Notes: generated by a model not told the origin, from the letters alone. A stretch of DNA of 64,000 nt from Castellaniella sp049673105 (GCF_049673105.1 NZ_JBATXG010000019.1:1-64000); one strand, 5' to 3'; shown: positions 1-8,481, counted from the stretch's first letter. Numbers and translations: made by a program.

Positions 1-14
1 GACGAACTACCCCA

Positions 15-47
15 CCTGCGGCACAACGACTCCCCTGCGGCACAACG
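15..47. repeat. 14-bp tandem direct repeat downstream of parB
   Basis: The 14-mer CCTGCGGCACAACG occurs at 15-28 and again at 34-47, with a period of 19 bp. It lies just past the parB stop codon (parB is on the minus strand and ends at 65). The function is unknown. It could be part of a longer array that extends left of the window. Confidence 0.6.
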
Positions 48-64
48 GCGGCCAGATCAGCTCA

Positions 65-1006
65 TCAAGCGCTCTGGTCCTGGTTGGACAATACCTGCCC
101 CAAGCCCTGGCGTTCCAGCAAAGCATCCAGGTGCGCCCAATCGGAAAAGTCGATAACCAACTGACCGCCTTTGCGGGCGCCGGATTTGATCCGCACTTTG
201 GTCGCCAGATGATCGGACAGCGCCTTTTCCAGGCGCCCCAGGTCGCCAGCGCCGGGTTTCGGGGCTGCCTTGGCGGCGCGTCCGGATGGCGTAATGATGG
301 CTTCGTCTTCCTCGCGCAAGGCGCGAGCGACTCTTTTTTCGGTTTCACGGACCGACAGACGGCGGGCGATCACCTCGTGGGCCAGCAATATCTGGCGGGC
401 CGCATCGGTCGCCAACAGGGCGCGGGCATGGCCCATGTCGATGTCACCGGCCAGCAGCATGGTCTGCACCGGTTCGGCCAGATTCAACAAGCGCAGCAGA
501 TTGCTGGTGGCGGAACGCGAGCGGCCAATGGCAGTCGCTGCCTGCTCGTGCGTCAGACCGAACTCGTCCAGCAAACGGCGCACGCCGTGGGCTTCTTCCA
601 GGGGATTGAGATCCTCGCGCTGGATGTTTTCGATCAAGGCCATGGCTGCCGCATTTTCATCAGCGACCTGGCGCACCAGTACGGGGATTTCTGTCAGCCC
701 CGCAATCTGAGCGGCGCGAAAACGGCGCTCGCCGGCAATGATCTCATACTGTCCCGGATCTGATTCCAGCGGTCGCACCAGGATCGGCTGCATGATGCCC
801 TGGACGCGAATCGAATCGGCCAGGTCATTGAGCGCCCCTTCATCCATCCGGGTGCGCGGCTGATAACGACCGGCTCTCAGGACAGCGACCGGCAGCTGGT
901 TGGGTGCATCGGACGGAGCAGAACTGCCGACCGCGTCCAGAGCGCCGCGATCGGCGCCTAGCAGAGCATCCAGGCCGCGGCCCAATCCTTTTTTTCGAGT
1001 TGCCAT
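65..1006 (-). CDS. parB: Chromosome-partitioning protein ParB (313 aa)
   Basis: Centromere-binding CTP-dependent clamp protein of the ParABS chromosome segregation system; it loads at parS and spreads on DNA. The N-terminus (MATRKKGLGRGLDALLG) is the ParA-interacting segment typical of Spo0J/ParB. The GERRFRAAQIAGL motif of the nuclease/CTPase fold follows, and then a helix-turn-helix around EQAATAIGRSRSATSNLLRL. The length is normal for chromosomal ParB. The ATG at 1006 has an AAGGA ribosome site. It is the last gene of mnmG-rsmG-parA-parB, 29 bp after parA. Its likely targets are the three palindromes at 4484-4611. Confidence 0.97.
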   Translation of the reverse strand: MATRKKGLGRGLDALLGADRGALDAVGSSAPSDAPNQLPVAVLRAGRYQPRTRMDEGALNDLADSIRVQGIMQPILVRPLESDPGQYEIIAGERRFRAAQIAGLTEIPVLVRQVADENAAAMALIENIQREDLNPLEEAHGVRRLLDEFGLTHEQAATAIGRSRSATSNLLRLLNLAEPVQTMLLAGDIDMGHARALLATDAARQILLAHEVIARRLSVRETEKRVARALREEDEAIITPSGRAAKAAPKPGAGDLGRLEKALSDHLATKVRIKSGARKGGQLVIDFSDWAHLDALLERQGLGQVLSNQDQSA

Positions 1007-1035
1007 GGGAATGTCCTTTTCAATGTGGGCCAGGG

Positions 1036-1845
1036 TCAGGCAGCGCGGCGAATGCGCCCGCCCACCCGGAGGATCAGCTCTTCGCCAAATTCCAGATAGG
1101 CCTTGGCCCCGCGCGAAGATTTGTCGTAGATCACCCCCGGCATGCCGTGGCTGGGGGCTTCGGCCAGACGCACATTACGCGGTACGACGGTTTTAAATAC
1201 TTTGTCGCCGAAATGCGATTCCAGTTGTTCAGACACCTGTTGCTGCAGCGTGACCCGGGTATCGAACATGACGCGCAACAGGCCGATCAGTTCCAGCCCC
1301 GGATTCAGATTGCGATAGATGCGCTTGATGGTGTTGACCAGATCGGACAGGCCTTCCAGCGCGAAATATTCACACTGCATGGGAATGATGACCCCATGCG
1401 CGCCGGCCAAACCGTTCAGCGTCAATAACGACAAGGTAGGCGGGCAGTCGATCAGAATGAAATCGTAATCCTGAACAACCTGATCCAAAGCCAGTTTCAG
1501 CTGGATTTCCCGATGATCCATGCCGACCAGGTCGATTTCGGCGCCGGACAATTCCCGATTGGAAGGCAGTACATCGTAATTGCCGGATTCCGACCGGATC
1601 CGCGCTTCCGCAACCCCGGCCTCGCCGATCAAGACCTGATACAGATTGATGGCGGCGGCATTTTTGTCGATACCGCTGCCCATGGTCGCATTGCCTTGGG
1701 GATCCAGGTCTACCAGCAAGACGCGCTGTCCATGCAAGGCCAGAGCTGCAGATAGATTGATGGCGGTGGTGGTCTTGCCCACCCCGCCCTTCTGGTTGGC
1801 GATGCAAAAGATGCGGGCAGCAGGTTTCTGGCTATCGACAGTCAT
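1036..1845 (-). CDS. parA: Chromosome-partitioning ATPase ParA/Soj (269 aa)
   Basis: Deviant Walker-type ATPase that moves ParB-parS complexes over the nucleoid. The deviant Walker A motif KGGVGKTT lies at residues 19-26, VDLDPQGNAT is the A' region, and the Walker B-like segment is DFILIDCPPTLSLLT. The short N-terminus without an added HTH marks it as the chromosomal type rather than a plasmid type Ia. It overlaps the 3' end of rsmG by 14 bp, an indication of translational coupling. An AAGGA sequence precedes the ATG at 1845. Confidence 0.97.
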   Translation of the reverse strand: MTVDSQKPAARIFCIANQKGGVGKTTTAINLSAALALHGQRVLLVDLDPQGNATMGSGIDKNAAAINLYQVLIGEAGVAEARIRSESGNYDVLPSNRELSGAEIDLVGMDHREIQLKLALDQVVQDYDFILIDCPPTLSLLTLNGLAGAHGVIIPMQCEYFALEGLSDLVNTIKRIYRNLNPGLELIGLLRVMFDTRVTLQQQVSEQLESHFGDKVFKTVVPRNVRLAEAPSHGMPGVIYDKSSRGAKAYLEFGEELILRVGGRIRRAA

Positions 1846-2509
1846 GGGATTCCTTCAATCCGAGTTCCAGCAGACAGCGCTGCGCATCCATATCCGGAAC
1901 ATGCAGCGTCATACAAGATTTCACGATCCAATCGGTGGTGGATTCCAGCGCCTGGCATTCCTCGTGCGGATACTGGCCCTTCATGGCCAACAACGTCCCC
2001 TGCGGCGCCCGGTGATGCCCTGCAACCCGGACGAAATCGCACAGTGAAGCAAAGGCGCGAGAAATCACCACATCGGCCTGAAGGCTGTCCAAGGATTCGA
2101 TCCGACCATGAACCGCCTGCACGTTTTTCAGACCTAGCACCCCGGCTGCCTGGCGGACGAAGGCCGTTTTCTTGCCCACGGCGTCTACGCAGAAAATTGT
2201 CCAATCCGGCTGGCAAATGCCCAGAATGATACCCGGTAAACCAGCCCCGGACCCCATATCCGCGACCCTGATATCACGTCCATTGCAGCGGCGGCGCAGT
2301 TCCGGCACAACCGCCAGGCTGTCAAAGACATGCTGCACCAGCATGTCCGCAGGATCGCGCACCGCCGTCAGGTTGTAGGCCTTGTTCCAACGATGCAGTT
2401 GCTGCAAATACGCCAATAACTGATCCGCCCGCGCCTCGTCCTGTGACATCCCAAGGGACCGCAGGGCTGCGACCAGATCGTCCTTGAACGGCGAAAAATC
2501 GGGACTCAT
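1832..2509 (-). CDS. rsmG: 16S rRNA (guanine-527-N7)-methyltransferase RsmG/GidB (225 aa)
   Basis: SAM-dependent enzyme methylating N7 of G527 in 16S rRNA. The SAM-binding glycine motif VADMGSGAGLPGI lies near residue 80 and the fold matches GidB in order and length. The start ATG overlaps the mnmG stop as ATGA (2506-2509). The mnmG-rsmG-parA-parB order is one of the most conserved arrangements near bacterial origins, which supports the call. Confidence 0.96.
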   Translation of the reverse strand: MSPDFSPFKDDLVAALRSLGMSQDEARADQLLAYLQQLHRWNKAYNLTAVRDPADMLVQHVFDSLAVVPELRRRCNGRDIRVADMGSGAGLPGIILGICQPDWTIFCVDAVGKKTAFVRQAAGVLGLKNVQAVHGRIESLDSLQADVVISRAFASLCDFVRVAGHHRAPQGTLLAMKGQYPHEECQALESTTDWIVKSCMTLHVPDMDAQRCLLELGLKESHDCR

Positions 2510-4452
2510 GCCGCTTTCCGGCCTTGATGAGCTCGCTTCAGATGCACCAATAGCAAGGATATCGCCGCCGGCGTGACGCCCGACACCCGACCGGCTTGCC
2601 CAATGGTCGCCGGTCGTGCAGTTTCCAGCCGTTGGCGAACCTCTGTGGACAGACCAGGGATCAATTCATAATTGAAATCGTCCGGGATCTGCTGATTTTC
2701 CTGTGTGCGCTGACGCTGAATTTCCACACGCTGACGTTCTACATACCCGGCGTACTTGACCTGGATGCCCAGCTGTTCAATCTGGTCCATGTGCGTCAGG
2801 CCGGGGCCGGCTAGCGCTGTTCCGTTTTCATCGTGAAGAGCCATCAGCTGGTCGTAATTGACGTCCGGGCGCTTTAGCAGATCCAGCAGACTGGGATGCC
2901 GATCCTGATGCACCAGGGACAAACGTTCCCGATCATGGGCACCCAGGACGGTCGGATTGATTCTGGTGTTCTGCAAACGCTGAATTTCAGCGGCAACCGC
3001 ATCGCGTTTGCGGCTGAAAGCATCCCAGCGCGTATCGTCAACCAGCCCTAGGTTGCGGCCGATTTCCGTTAAACGCTGGTCGGCGTTGTCCTCTCGCAGG
3101 CTCAGACGATATTCCGCCCGCGACGTAAACATTCTGTATGGTTCTGTAACACCTTGTGTTATTAGATCATCCACCAGCACACCCAGGTAGGCTTCCTGCC
3201 GAGGCACGATCCAAGGATCTTGTTCTCTGCAACGTAGTGCCGCATTGGCGCCGGCCAGCAAACCCTGGGCAGCCGCTTCTTCATAGCCTGTCGTGCCGTT
3301 AATCTGACCAGCAAAAAATAGATTGCGGATGGCCTTGGTCTCTAGCCAGGCATGCAAATGCCGAGGGTCGAAATAATCGTATTCGATGGCATAGCCTGGG
3401 CGCATGATCTGCGCATTCTCCAGACCCGGAAGACTTCTGACCAAAGCATATTGAATATCAAAGGGCAAGCTGGTCGAGATCCCATTCGGATAGATCTCAC
3501 ACGAAGACGACCCTTCTGGTTCCAGGAAAACTTGATGACTGGTTTTATCCGCGAAGCGATGGATCTTATCTTCAATCGAGGGACAATATCTTGGACCGAT
3601 ACCCTCGATCGTTCCCTGATCGCTGTACATGGGTGAGCGATCCAGGCCGGAACGTACAATGTCATGCGACTGTTCTGTGGTGTGGGTAATCCAGCACGGT
3701 ACTTGTTCCGGGTGCATATCTGCACTACCTAGAAACGAGAATACTGGCACAGGGTCCAGATCCCCTGGCTGAACTTCCGTTTTCGAAAAGTCGATGGTCT
3801 TGGCATCGATCCGCGGCGGCGTGCCTGTTTTCAAGCGCCCCTGAGGCAAGCGCAACTCTTTCAGTCGTTGACCCAGGCTCGTCGCCGGCGGATCCCCTGC
3901 CCGGCCAGCCGCATAGTGTGACAAACCTACATGCATCAGACCATTTAAAAATGTTCCTGCTGTCAGCACGACGGTTTTGGCACGAAATACCAGGCCGATC
4001 TGCGTCTTCGCCCCGACAACCCGATCTCCTTCCAGAATCAAATCATCCACAGACTGCTGGAAAATCATCAAATTTCTTTGACTCTGCAATAGCATGCGAA
4101 TCGTCCGGCGATACAGGGATCGATCTGCCTGAGCACGGGTAGCCCGAACTGCGGGTCCTTTTGAACGATTCAGAATTCGAAATTGAATGCCTGCTTGATC
4201 AGTGGCCCAAGCCATCGCTCCGCCCAAGGCATCGACCTCTTTAACCAGATGGCCTTTGCCAATCCCACCAATGGACGGATTGCAGGACATCTGACCCAGC
4301 GTATCCATGTTATGAGTCAACAAAAGCGTGGATGCTCCCATACGAGCAGCTGCCAATGCAGCCTCGGTTCCTGCATGGCCGCCGCCAATCACAAGAACAT
4401 CAAATTCTTTGGAGTAATTCATGGGGAAAGATAGAGGAGAACTCGAAGACAT
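2506..4452 (-). CDS. mnmG: tRNA uridine-5-carboxymethylaminomethyl modification enzyme MnmG/GidA (648 aa)
   Basis: FAD- and NADH-dependent partner of MnmE; together they add cmnm5 to U34 of certain tRNAs. The FAD dinucleotide motif GGGHAGTEAA begins near residue 23, and the conserved GQINGTTGYEEAAAQG segment is present. I chose the ATG at 4452 because AGAGGTG (4463-4469, read on minus) lies 10 bases upstream. The alternative ATG ten codons inside (4422) has only a pyrimidine-rich stretch before it. Its partner mnmE is in the same window at 21082. First gene of the mnmG-rsmG-parAB cluster. Confidence 0.97.
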   Translation of the reverse strand: MSSSSPLSFPMNYSKEFDVLVIGGGHAGTEAALAAARMGASTLLLTHNMDTLGQMSCNPSIGGIGKGHLVKEVDALGGAMAWATDQAGIQFRILNRSKGPAVRATRAQADRSLYRRTIRMLLQSQRNLMIFQQSVDDLILEGDRVVGAKTQIGLVFRAKTVVLTAGTFLNGLMHVGLSHYAAGRAGDPPATSLGQRLKELRLPQGRLKTGTPPRIDAKTIDFSKTEVQPGDLDPVPVFSFLGSADMHPEQVPCWITHTTEQSHDIVRSGLDRSPMYSDQGTIEGIGPRYCPSIEDKIHRFADKTSHQVFLEPEGSSSCEIYPNGISTSLPFDIQYALVRSLPGLENAQIMRPGYAIEYDYFDPRHLHAWLETKAIRNLFFAGQINGTTGYEEAAAQGLLAGANAALRCREQDPWIVPRQEAYLGVLVDDLITQGVTEPYRMFTSRAEYRLSLREDNADQRLTEIGRNLGLVDDTRWDAFSRKRDAVAAEIQRLQNTRINPTVLGAHDRERLSLVHQDRHPSLLDLLKRPDVNYDQLMALHDENGTALAGPGLTHMDQIEQLGIQVKYAGYVERQRVEIQRQRTQENQQIPDDFNYELIPGLSTEVRQRLETARPATIGQAGRVSGVTPAAISLLLVHLKRAHQGRKAA

Positions 4453-4483
4453 TATACGTCTTCACCTCTTTGAGAACGACCAT

Positions 4484-4499
4484 TGTTTCACGTGGAACA
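4484..4499. other. parS: parS site 1
   Basis: TGTTTCACGTGGAACA matches the universal 16-bp chromosomal parS palindrome (TGTTNCACGTGNAACA) exactly. It lies 31 bp upstream of mnmG and about 2.6 kb from parA-parB. Binding by the ParB encoded here is inferred from the motif. Confidence 0.95.
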
Positions 4500-4537
4500 A
4501 CTTTATATTAGTAGTTGAGTGTTCACGCATAAAGTGA

Positions 4538-4553
4538 TGTTCCACGTGAAACA
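4538..4553. other. parS: parS site 2
   Basis: TGTTCCACGTGAAACA is the same 16-bp palindrome in the opposite orientation to sites 1 and 3. It matches the parS consensus exactly and lies 54 bp from site 1. Confidence 0.95.
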
Positions 4554-4595
4554 TCATCACCGGAATCCAGATCTCTAGACACCCACAAATAACAT

Positions 4596-4611
4596 TGTTT
4601 CACGTGGAACA
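4596..4611. other. parS: parS site 3
   Basis: TGTTTCACGTGGAACA, identical to site 1 and 58 bp from site 2. The rest of the gap between mnmG and the cold-shock gene is AT-rich and also holds one near-consensus DnaA box (TGTGGACAA, 4637-4645). Confidence 0.95.
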
Positions 4612-4679
4612 AATATTTCCCTAGGAAGGATAAGTCTGTGGACAAGTATGGGAAAACCGCGTACAACTTCTTTGCCCGG

Positions 4680-4707
4680 GAAAAGAAAAAGGCACTCAGT
4701 GAGTGCC
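4680..4707 (-). terminator. Rho-independent terminator of the cold-shock gene
   Basis: On the minus strand GGCACTCACTGAGTGCC (4707-4691) forms a hairpin followed directly by TTTTTCTTTTC. It lies 28 bp after the stop codon of the cold-shock gene at 4735. Confidence 0.9.
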
Positions 4708-4734
4708 TTATTGAAAACCTAACGCTATTGAAAC

Positions 4735-4941
4735 TTACAGCGGTCGGATTTCAGCTGCCTGGGGGCCTTTGGGGCCGTCCTTGACTTCGAATTCAACAAC
4801 TTGTCCTTCGTTCAGGCTGCGGTAGCCGCGGCCTTCGATAGCGGAGAAGTGCGCAAACACGTCAGAACCGCCAGCATCCGGAGTAATGAAGCCGAAACCT
4901 TTTTCAGCATTAAACCATTTGACTTTGCCCGTTTGAGCCAT
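4735..4941 (-). CDS. Cold-shock DNA/RNA-binding protein, CspA family (68 aa)
   Basis: A single cold-shock domain: a five-stranded OB fold that binds single-stranded RNA and DNA and melts RNA structure. RNP1 is KGFGFIT (residues 14-20) and RNP2 is VFAHF (28-32). The start is the ATG at 4941 (MAQTGKVKWFN), which is where the family begins; an in-frame extension up to 5097 is part of the leader and not protein-like. A monocistronic unit with its own promoter (5087-5114) and terminator (4680-4707). Which csp paralogue it is cannot be told from this window. Confidence 0.95.
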   Translation of the reverse strand: MAQTGKVKWFNAEKGFGFITPDAGGSDVFAHFSAIEGRGYRSLNEGQVVEFEVKDGPKGPQAAEIRPL

Positions 4942-5086
4942 GATCAGGTACGTCCTAAATATAAAAGAAAGAAAACAACAATGAATCAAGAACGCGAAAC
5001 GAAACAGATCGTGCCTGAGTAGCTCTGAGCGACAGGGCAAGTCTACTGCGAGACATGCGTGCTGCTTGAATTGCATTGCAACAGGG

Positions 5087-5114
5087 AGAATAACCACGCT
5101 TGATTAAAAGTCAA
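5087..5114 (-). promoter_or_regulatory. Probable sigma-70 promoter of the cold-shock gene with a long 5' leader
   Basis: On the minus strand TTGACT (5114-5109) is followed after 16 bp by TATTCT (5092-5087). The predicted start would leave a leader of about 140 nt before the ATG at 4941. Long structured leaders are typical of cold-induced csp genes and mediate cold-dependent translation. The promoter is a motif match only. Confidence 0.5.
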
Positions 5115-5211
5115 ATCATAGTTTTCCCTAGTAGAGATTGTATCCGTGACTGCTATCCGATGCAGAGAAAATTATTGATTTTTCTTAAACAGTATTTTAA
5201 ATCCAACATTC

Positions 5212-6384
5212 ATGACCAATACAAAATCAAAACTGCCTTTGGTAAGAGACACCATCTTCAGCGAAATGAGTCACCTGGCTCAACAATCCAAGGCAATCAA
5301 TCTGGGGCAGGGCTTCCCGGACTATCAGCCAGATCAGGAATTATTGAATGCAGTCTGCCAGGCCATTCAGTCAGGTCCTAATCAATATGCTCCGATGACA
5401 GGGGTACCAGCGCTACGGCAAGTCATCCACGACAAGGTAATTGCCCACCAGGCTTGTCATTACGACGTCGATACGGATATCACGGTGACCTCTGGCGCAA
5501 CAGAAGCATTGACCAGCACCATCCTAGCCCTGGTTCATCCAGGAGACGAGGTTGTTCTGATTGATCCTGCCTACGATCTATACGAACCGGTCGTGACATT
5601 GGCCGGAGGGCAGTCAATCCGGGTAGGCATGATTCCCCCGACAGAGAAAAAACATAGTTTCTCCATCGACTGGGACGCCATTTCCGATGCCATCAATTCG
5701 AAGACGCGATTGTTGATATTGAATTTTCCGCATAATCCGACCGGTGTGATATTGCAGGAAAAAGATCTGGACGCATTGGAACAGATTGCTTCGCGTCATG
5801 ATTTCCTGATCTTGTCTGATGAGGCATATGAACATATCGTCTTCGAGGGAGAACGTCATGTCAGTCCGGCATCCAGACCCATGCTGGCGACACGGTGCGT
5901 GCTGGTTTCGTCCTTCGCTAAAACCTTGCACGCCACTGCATGGAAAATAGGTTATTGCTGCGCGCCGACTGACATATCCAAAGAAATCCGCAAAGTTCAC
6001 CAATACGCCGTGTATTCCGTCAATACACCGATTCAAATGGGGATCGCTGCTTATCTGAAACAGACACAAGCCATTCGTTCTTTGTCTGCTTTCTATCAGA
6101 AAAAACGGGATCGTCTGGTCTCCGGCCTGCATTCCACAAAATTGAAGCCTTTACATGCCGAGGGCACTTTTTTTCTACTGGTGGATGCGCGTGAACTAGG
6201 GGGTTTCTCTGAAAAGGAACTTGCCGTTTTCCTGACGCGGCAAGCAGGCGTAGCCACCATCCCGGTTTCCGCGTTTTATGCAGATTCCCAGTCACCAAAC
6301 GCCAACCATCATCTGCTGAGGCTGTGTTTCGCCAAGCAGGATACCACCCTGGATGCGGCAGTAGAAAGGCTGTCGGGTTTGTAG
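5212..6384 (+). CDS. Class I PLP aminotransferase, methionine/kynurenine aminotransferase type (390 aa)
   Basis: Fold-type I aminotransferase. The N-terminal AINLGQGFPDYQP block, the NFPHNPTG loop, DEAYEHIVFEG, and the PLP-lysine segment SSFAKTLHATAWK (Lys237) are all present. The QGFPD and PHNPTG context is that of YbdL-type methionine aminotransferases (4-methylthio-2-oxobutanoate to methionine) and related kynurenine/glutamine transaminases. The exact substrate cannot be fixed from sequence. It stands alone between the cold-shock gene and the candidate oriC. Its base composition is visibly more AT-rich than most of the window, which could reflect origin-proximal bias or transfer. Confidence 0.88.
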   Translation: MTNTKSKLPLVRDTIFSEMSHLAQQSKAINLGQGFPDYQPDQELLNAVCQAIQSGPNQYAPMTGVPALRQVIHDKVIAHQACHYDVDTDITVTSGATEALTSTILALVHPGDEVVLIDPAYDLYEPVVTLAGGQSIRVGMIPPTEKKHSFSIDWDAISDAINSKTRLLILNFPHNPTGVILQEKDLDALEQIASRHDFLILSDEAYEHIVFEGERHVSPASRPMLATRCVLVSSFAKTLHATAWKIGYCCAPTDISKEIRKVHQYAVYSVNTPIQMGIAAYLKQTQAIRSLSAFYQKKRDRLVSGLHSTKLKPLHAEGTFFLLVDARELGGFSEKELAVFLTRQAGVATIPVSAFYADSQSPNANHHLLRLCFAKQDTTLDAAVERLSGL

Positions 6385-6394
6385 ACGGCGCTAG

Positions 6395-6660
6395 CCCGTT
6401 GGCTGACAGGTCTTATGTTTATTTCTATCTTCTATATCTAACTGATAAGACTAATGGGTGCCTGTGGATAACTGGAATAAGTTGATTTTGTGTTTTAAAT
6501 CAATGCATTAGGATGAAATTCCGAGTGGACCACCCTGTGTTCAGCATGAGAACCGATTGGGGATACTTTTCGGCCTTGCTCCGAAACCCAGGTTTGTGCA
6601 AGGCCTATCCACAGAACATGCACAGGAAGCGTTCCCTCTGCTTATCCACAGGTAGTTTTC
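6395..6660. other. oriC: Candidate replication origin (oriC): DnaA boxes beside an AT-rich tract
   Basis: This 326-bp gene-free gap (6385-6710) holds two perfect DnaA boxes, TGTGGATAA (6463-6471) and TTATCCACA (6642-6650), and one near-perfect box, CTATCCACA (6605-6613). AT-rich stretches at about 6411-6455 and 6478-6515 could serve as the unwinding element. The location near mnmG and parS fits origins of E. coli and, as I recall, Bordetella. The dnaA-rpmH gap is only about 170 bp and carries a single consensus box. No experiment or skew computation supports this here, so it is a candidate. Confidence 0.45.
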
Positions 6661-6710
6661 TTGTCTGTGCAGGCTGTTTTGGGGGCTTTGGAGGGAGTAG
6701 AGCGGGGATT

Positions 6711-7760
6711 TCAGATCGTCGGAAGCTGCTGACCGTCGTCAAAGACTAATTGCCGTTCAGGCCACAGCAGAGCGGCCAGACGATATTGGGTAGCGCTGCC
6801 GTCTTGCTGTTGGCGTCGCTCGTTCCAGCGGGCGCCCACGGAATAGTCGATGCAGTAGGCCTGACGGTGAGCGCCGTGCCAGGCGGTGGGGGCGATATGC
6901 CGGAATAAACGGCTGTATCGCCAGGCGTCCGGGTTCTTTGGGGGGTGGAACAGCCGCCAGTAGTGGCCGATGATGACAGGGGTGGGATCTGGATCCTGGT
7001 CCCACCAGGCGATGCGATCCGAATAGCGCCACCGGTGACCGGAATAGAAGGGTTGGGCACTGCGCGATTCGATGCCGGATGTCATGCGCTTGATGGGGTT
7101 GAAGCGCTGCTGCAGGAATTCGAAATCCGCGACGGCATCCAGATAGGGCGGAGGGTTGTTCGGATCCTCTAGCTCTTTGGACCAGCGTTCGCGTTCGGCT
7201 ATATAGCGGGCTCTCAAGTCGCTTTCTTCCGCCATTTTTTTGATGCGCAGATCCCATTCGTGGATGAGCGCCAGGATATTTCCACAAGGCACCTGAGCAA
7301 TGGCATCGATGGCCACGGGATCCCAGGCCGCATGGACAATCCTGAGACCCGGCATGCGTATGGCCAGTGGAAGGCTGCAAAAGAAATCACGAACTTCTGG
7401 GCGTTGAGTGGCGGTCGCCCTGTTAAAGGGGGCATAGTAGGGAATATCGGATGCCTCGCGGCTGTCGAAGAACCACCCTGAGCCATCTTTGGCGTCATTG
7501 GCCAGCAGATTGATTTCATGGTTGCCCAGGATGGCTAGCGCCCGTCCTTGGTCGATGAGTTCGCGTACTCGCGTGATGACGGCCACGCTGTCGGGACCCC
7601 TGTCGCAGAGATCCCCTATGAAGACCAGACGTCTGTTCTTTTGCAGGGGATGTTGGTCCAGCTGATCCAGCAGGGCTTCCAAGGCCTGGAATTCGCCGTG
7701 GATGTCGCCGATGATGGCCAGAGGTTGCTCGGCGAGGGTGTGGACAAGTGTTGGGTTCAT
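6711..7760 (-). CDS. Metallophosphoesterase, PP1/ApaH-like (349 aa)
   Basis: Calcineurin-like phosphoesterase with all three N-terminal metal motifs: GDIHG (18-22), GDLCDRGP (49-56) and GNHE (79-82). IIGHYW and HGAHRQAYCIDYSVG supply the C-terminal histidines. The arrangement resembles serine/threonine phosphatase PrpA/ApaH relatives, but the protein is longer than ApaH (about 280 aa) and its substrate is unknown. I chose the ATG at 7760 (AGGGA just upstream); an upstream in-frame start at 7802 adds a basic, non-conserved tail. Divergent from the fic gene, with an 82-bp gap. Confidence 0.85.
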   Translation of the reverse strand: MNPTLVHTLAEQPLAIIGDIHGEFQALEALLDQLDQHPLQKNRRLVFIGDLCDRGPDSVAVITRVRELIDQGRALAILGNHEINLLANDAKDGSGWFFDSREASDIPYYAPFNRATATQRPEVRDFFCSLPLAIRMPGLRIVHAAWDPVAIDAIAQVPCGNILALIHEWDLRIKKMAEESDLRARYIAERERWSKELEDPNNPPPYLDAVADFEFLQQRFNPIKRMTSGIESRSAQPFYSGHRWRYSDRIAWWDQDPDPTPVIIGHYWRLFHPPKNPDAWRYSRLFRHIAPTAWHGAHRQAYCIDYSVGARWNERRQQQDGSATQYRLAALLWPERQLVFDDGQQLPTI

Positions 7761-7842
7761 GTCCCTATTTTCCTTCCTGCGGGGATTGAGGACAATGGGC
7801 AATATTCTGGGTTGCCTTATGTGCGTTGCAGGAGACGGTCTG

Positions 7843-8481
7843 ATGAACAGGTATCAGGTCAGTGGATGGCAGAACAGCTACCAGGAAGGATCTGACGAAG
7901 AGGTCCTGAGAAACAAGCTGGGCATCGTGGCGCGCGATGATATGAATCATGCGGAACTGATGTTGCTGCGCAAACTGTATTTGTATGTTTTGCAGCAGCT
8001 GCCGCAGGGGCAGATTACCGTCCGTCTGATCCGGGAATGGCACCGGCGCTGGCTGGGAAACGTTTACGCCTGGGCAGGCTACGAGCGGTCCGTCAACATG
8101 AGCAAAGATGGGTTTCCCTTTGCGGCGGCGGATCGTATCCCTGCCTTGTTAGAGGATTTTGACAGACGCTATCTGGCTCGTTATACCCCATGCTTTGGCA
8201 TGCGGCGTTCTGATCTGATCGACGCGATTGCCCTGACCCATGTGGAATTCATTTTGATTCACCCGTTTCGCGAGGGCAACGGCAGGATATCGCGCTTATT
8301 GGCCGACGTCATGTCGGTTCAGGCAGAATTTGGTCCTTTGGATTACAGTGTTCTGGAATCGAACAGAGTCCAGTATATCCAGGCGATTCAAAGAGGACTG
8401 GCTGGGGACTACCAGCCGATGAAAAGCTGGGTGGAACGCATTGTGCCGGAATCAGGCGGAAATGGGGGCAGCCAGTTCTAG
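7843..8481 (+). CDS. Fic-domain protein, putative AMP-transferase (212 aa)
   Basis: The Fic core motif HPFREGNGR is complete at residues 140-148, with the catalytic His140, so AMP or other NMP transfer activity is plausible. The N-terminal pattern YQEGSDEEVLRNKLGI and the EWHRRWLGNVYAWAGYERSVNMSKDGF segment (flap region) are typical of stand-alone bacterial Fic proteins. I see no clear internal inhibitory [S/T]xxxE[G/N] helix, so it may need a separate antitoxin. The start is the ATG at 7843, with AGGAGA about 9 bases upstream; longer in-frame versions are not conserved-looking. The target is unknown. Confidence 0.9.
   Translation: MNRYQVSGWQNSYQEGSDEEVLRNKLGIVARDDMNHAELMLLRKLYLYVLQQLPQGQITVRLIREWHRRWLGNVYAWAGYERSVNMSKDGFPFAAADRIPALLEDFDRRYLARYTPCFGMRRSDLIDAIALTHVEFILIHPFREGNGRISRLLADVMSVQAEFGPLDYSVLESNRVQYIQAIQRGLAGDYQPMKSWVERIVPESGGNGGSQF

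Noticed and set aside
5100..5381. 93-aa plus-strand ORF overlapping the aminotransferase start
   Set aside because: It reads out of frame into the well-supported aminotransferase and has no conserved features.
6513..6749. Plus-strand ORF of 78 aa in the oriC candidate region
   Set aside because: It runs across DnaA boxes and into the phosphoesterase gene, has no ribosome site and the product resembles no protein family.
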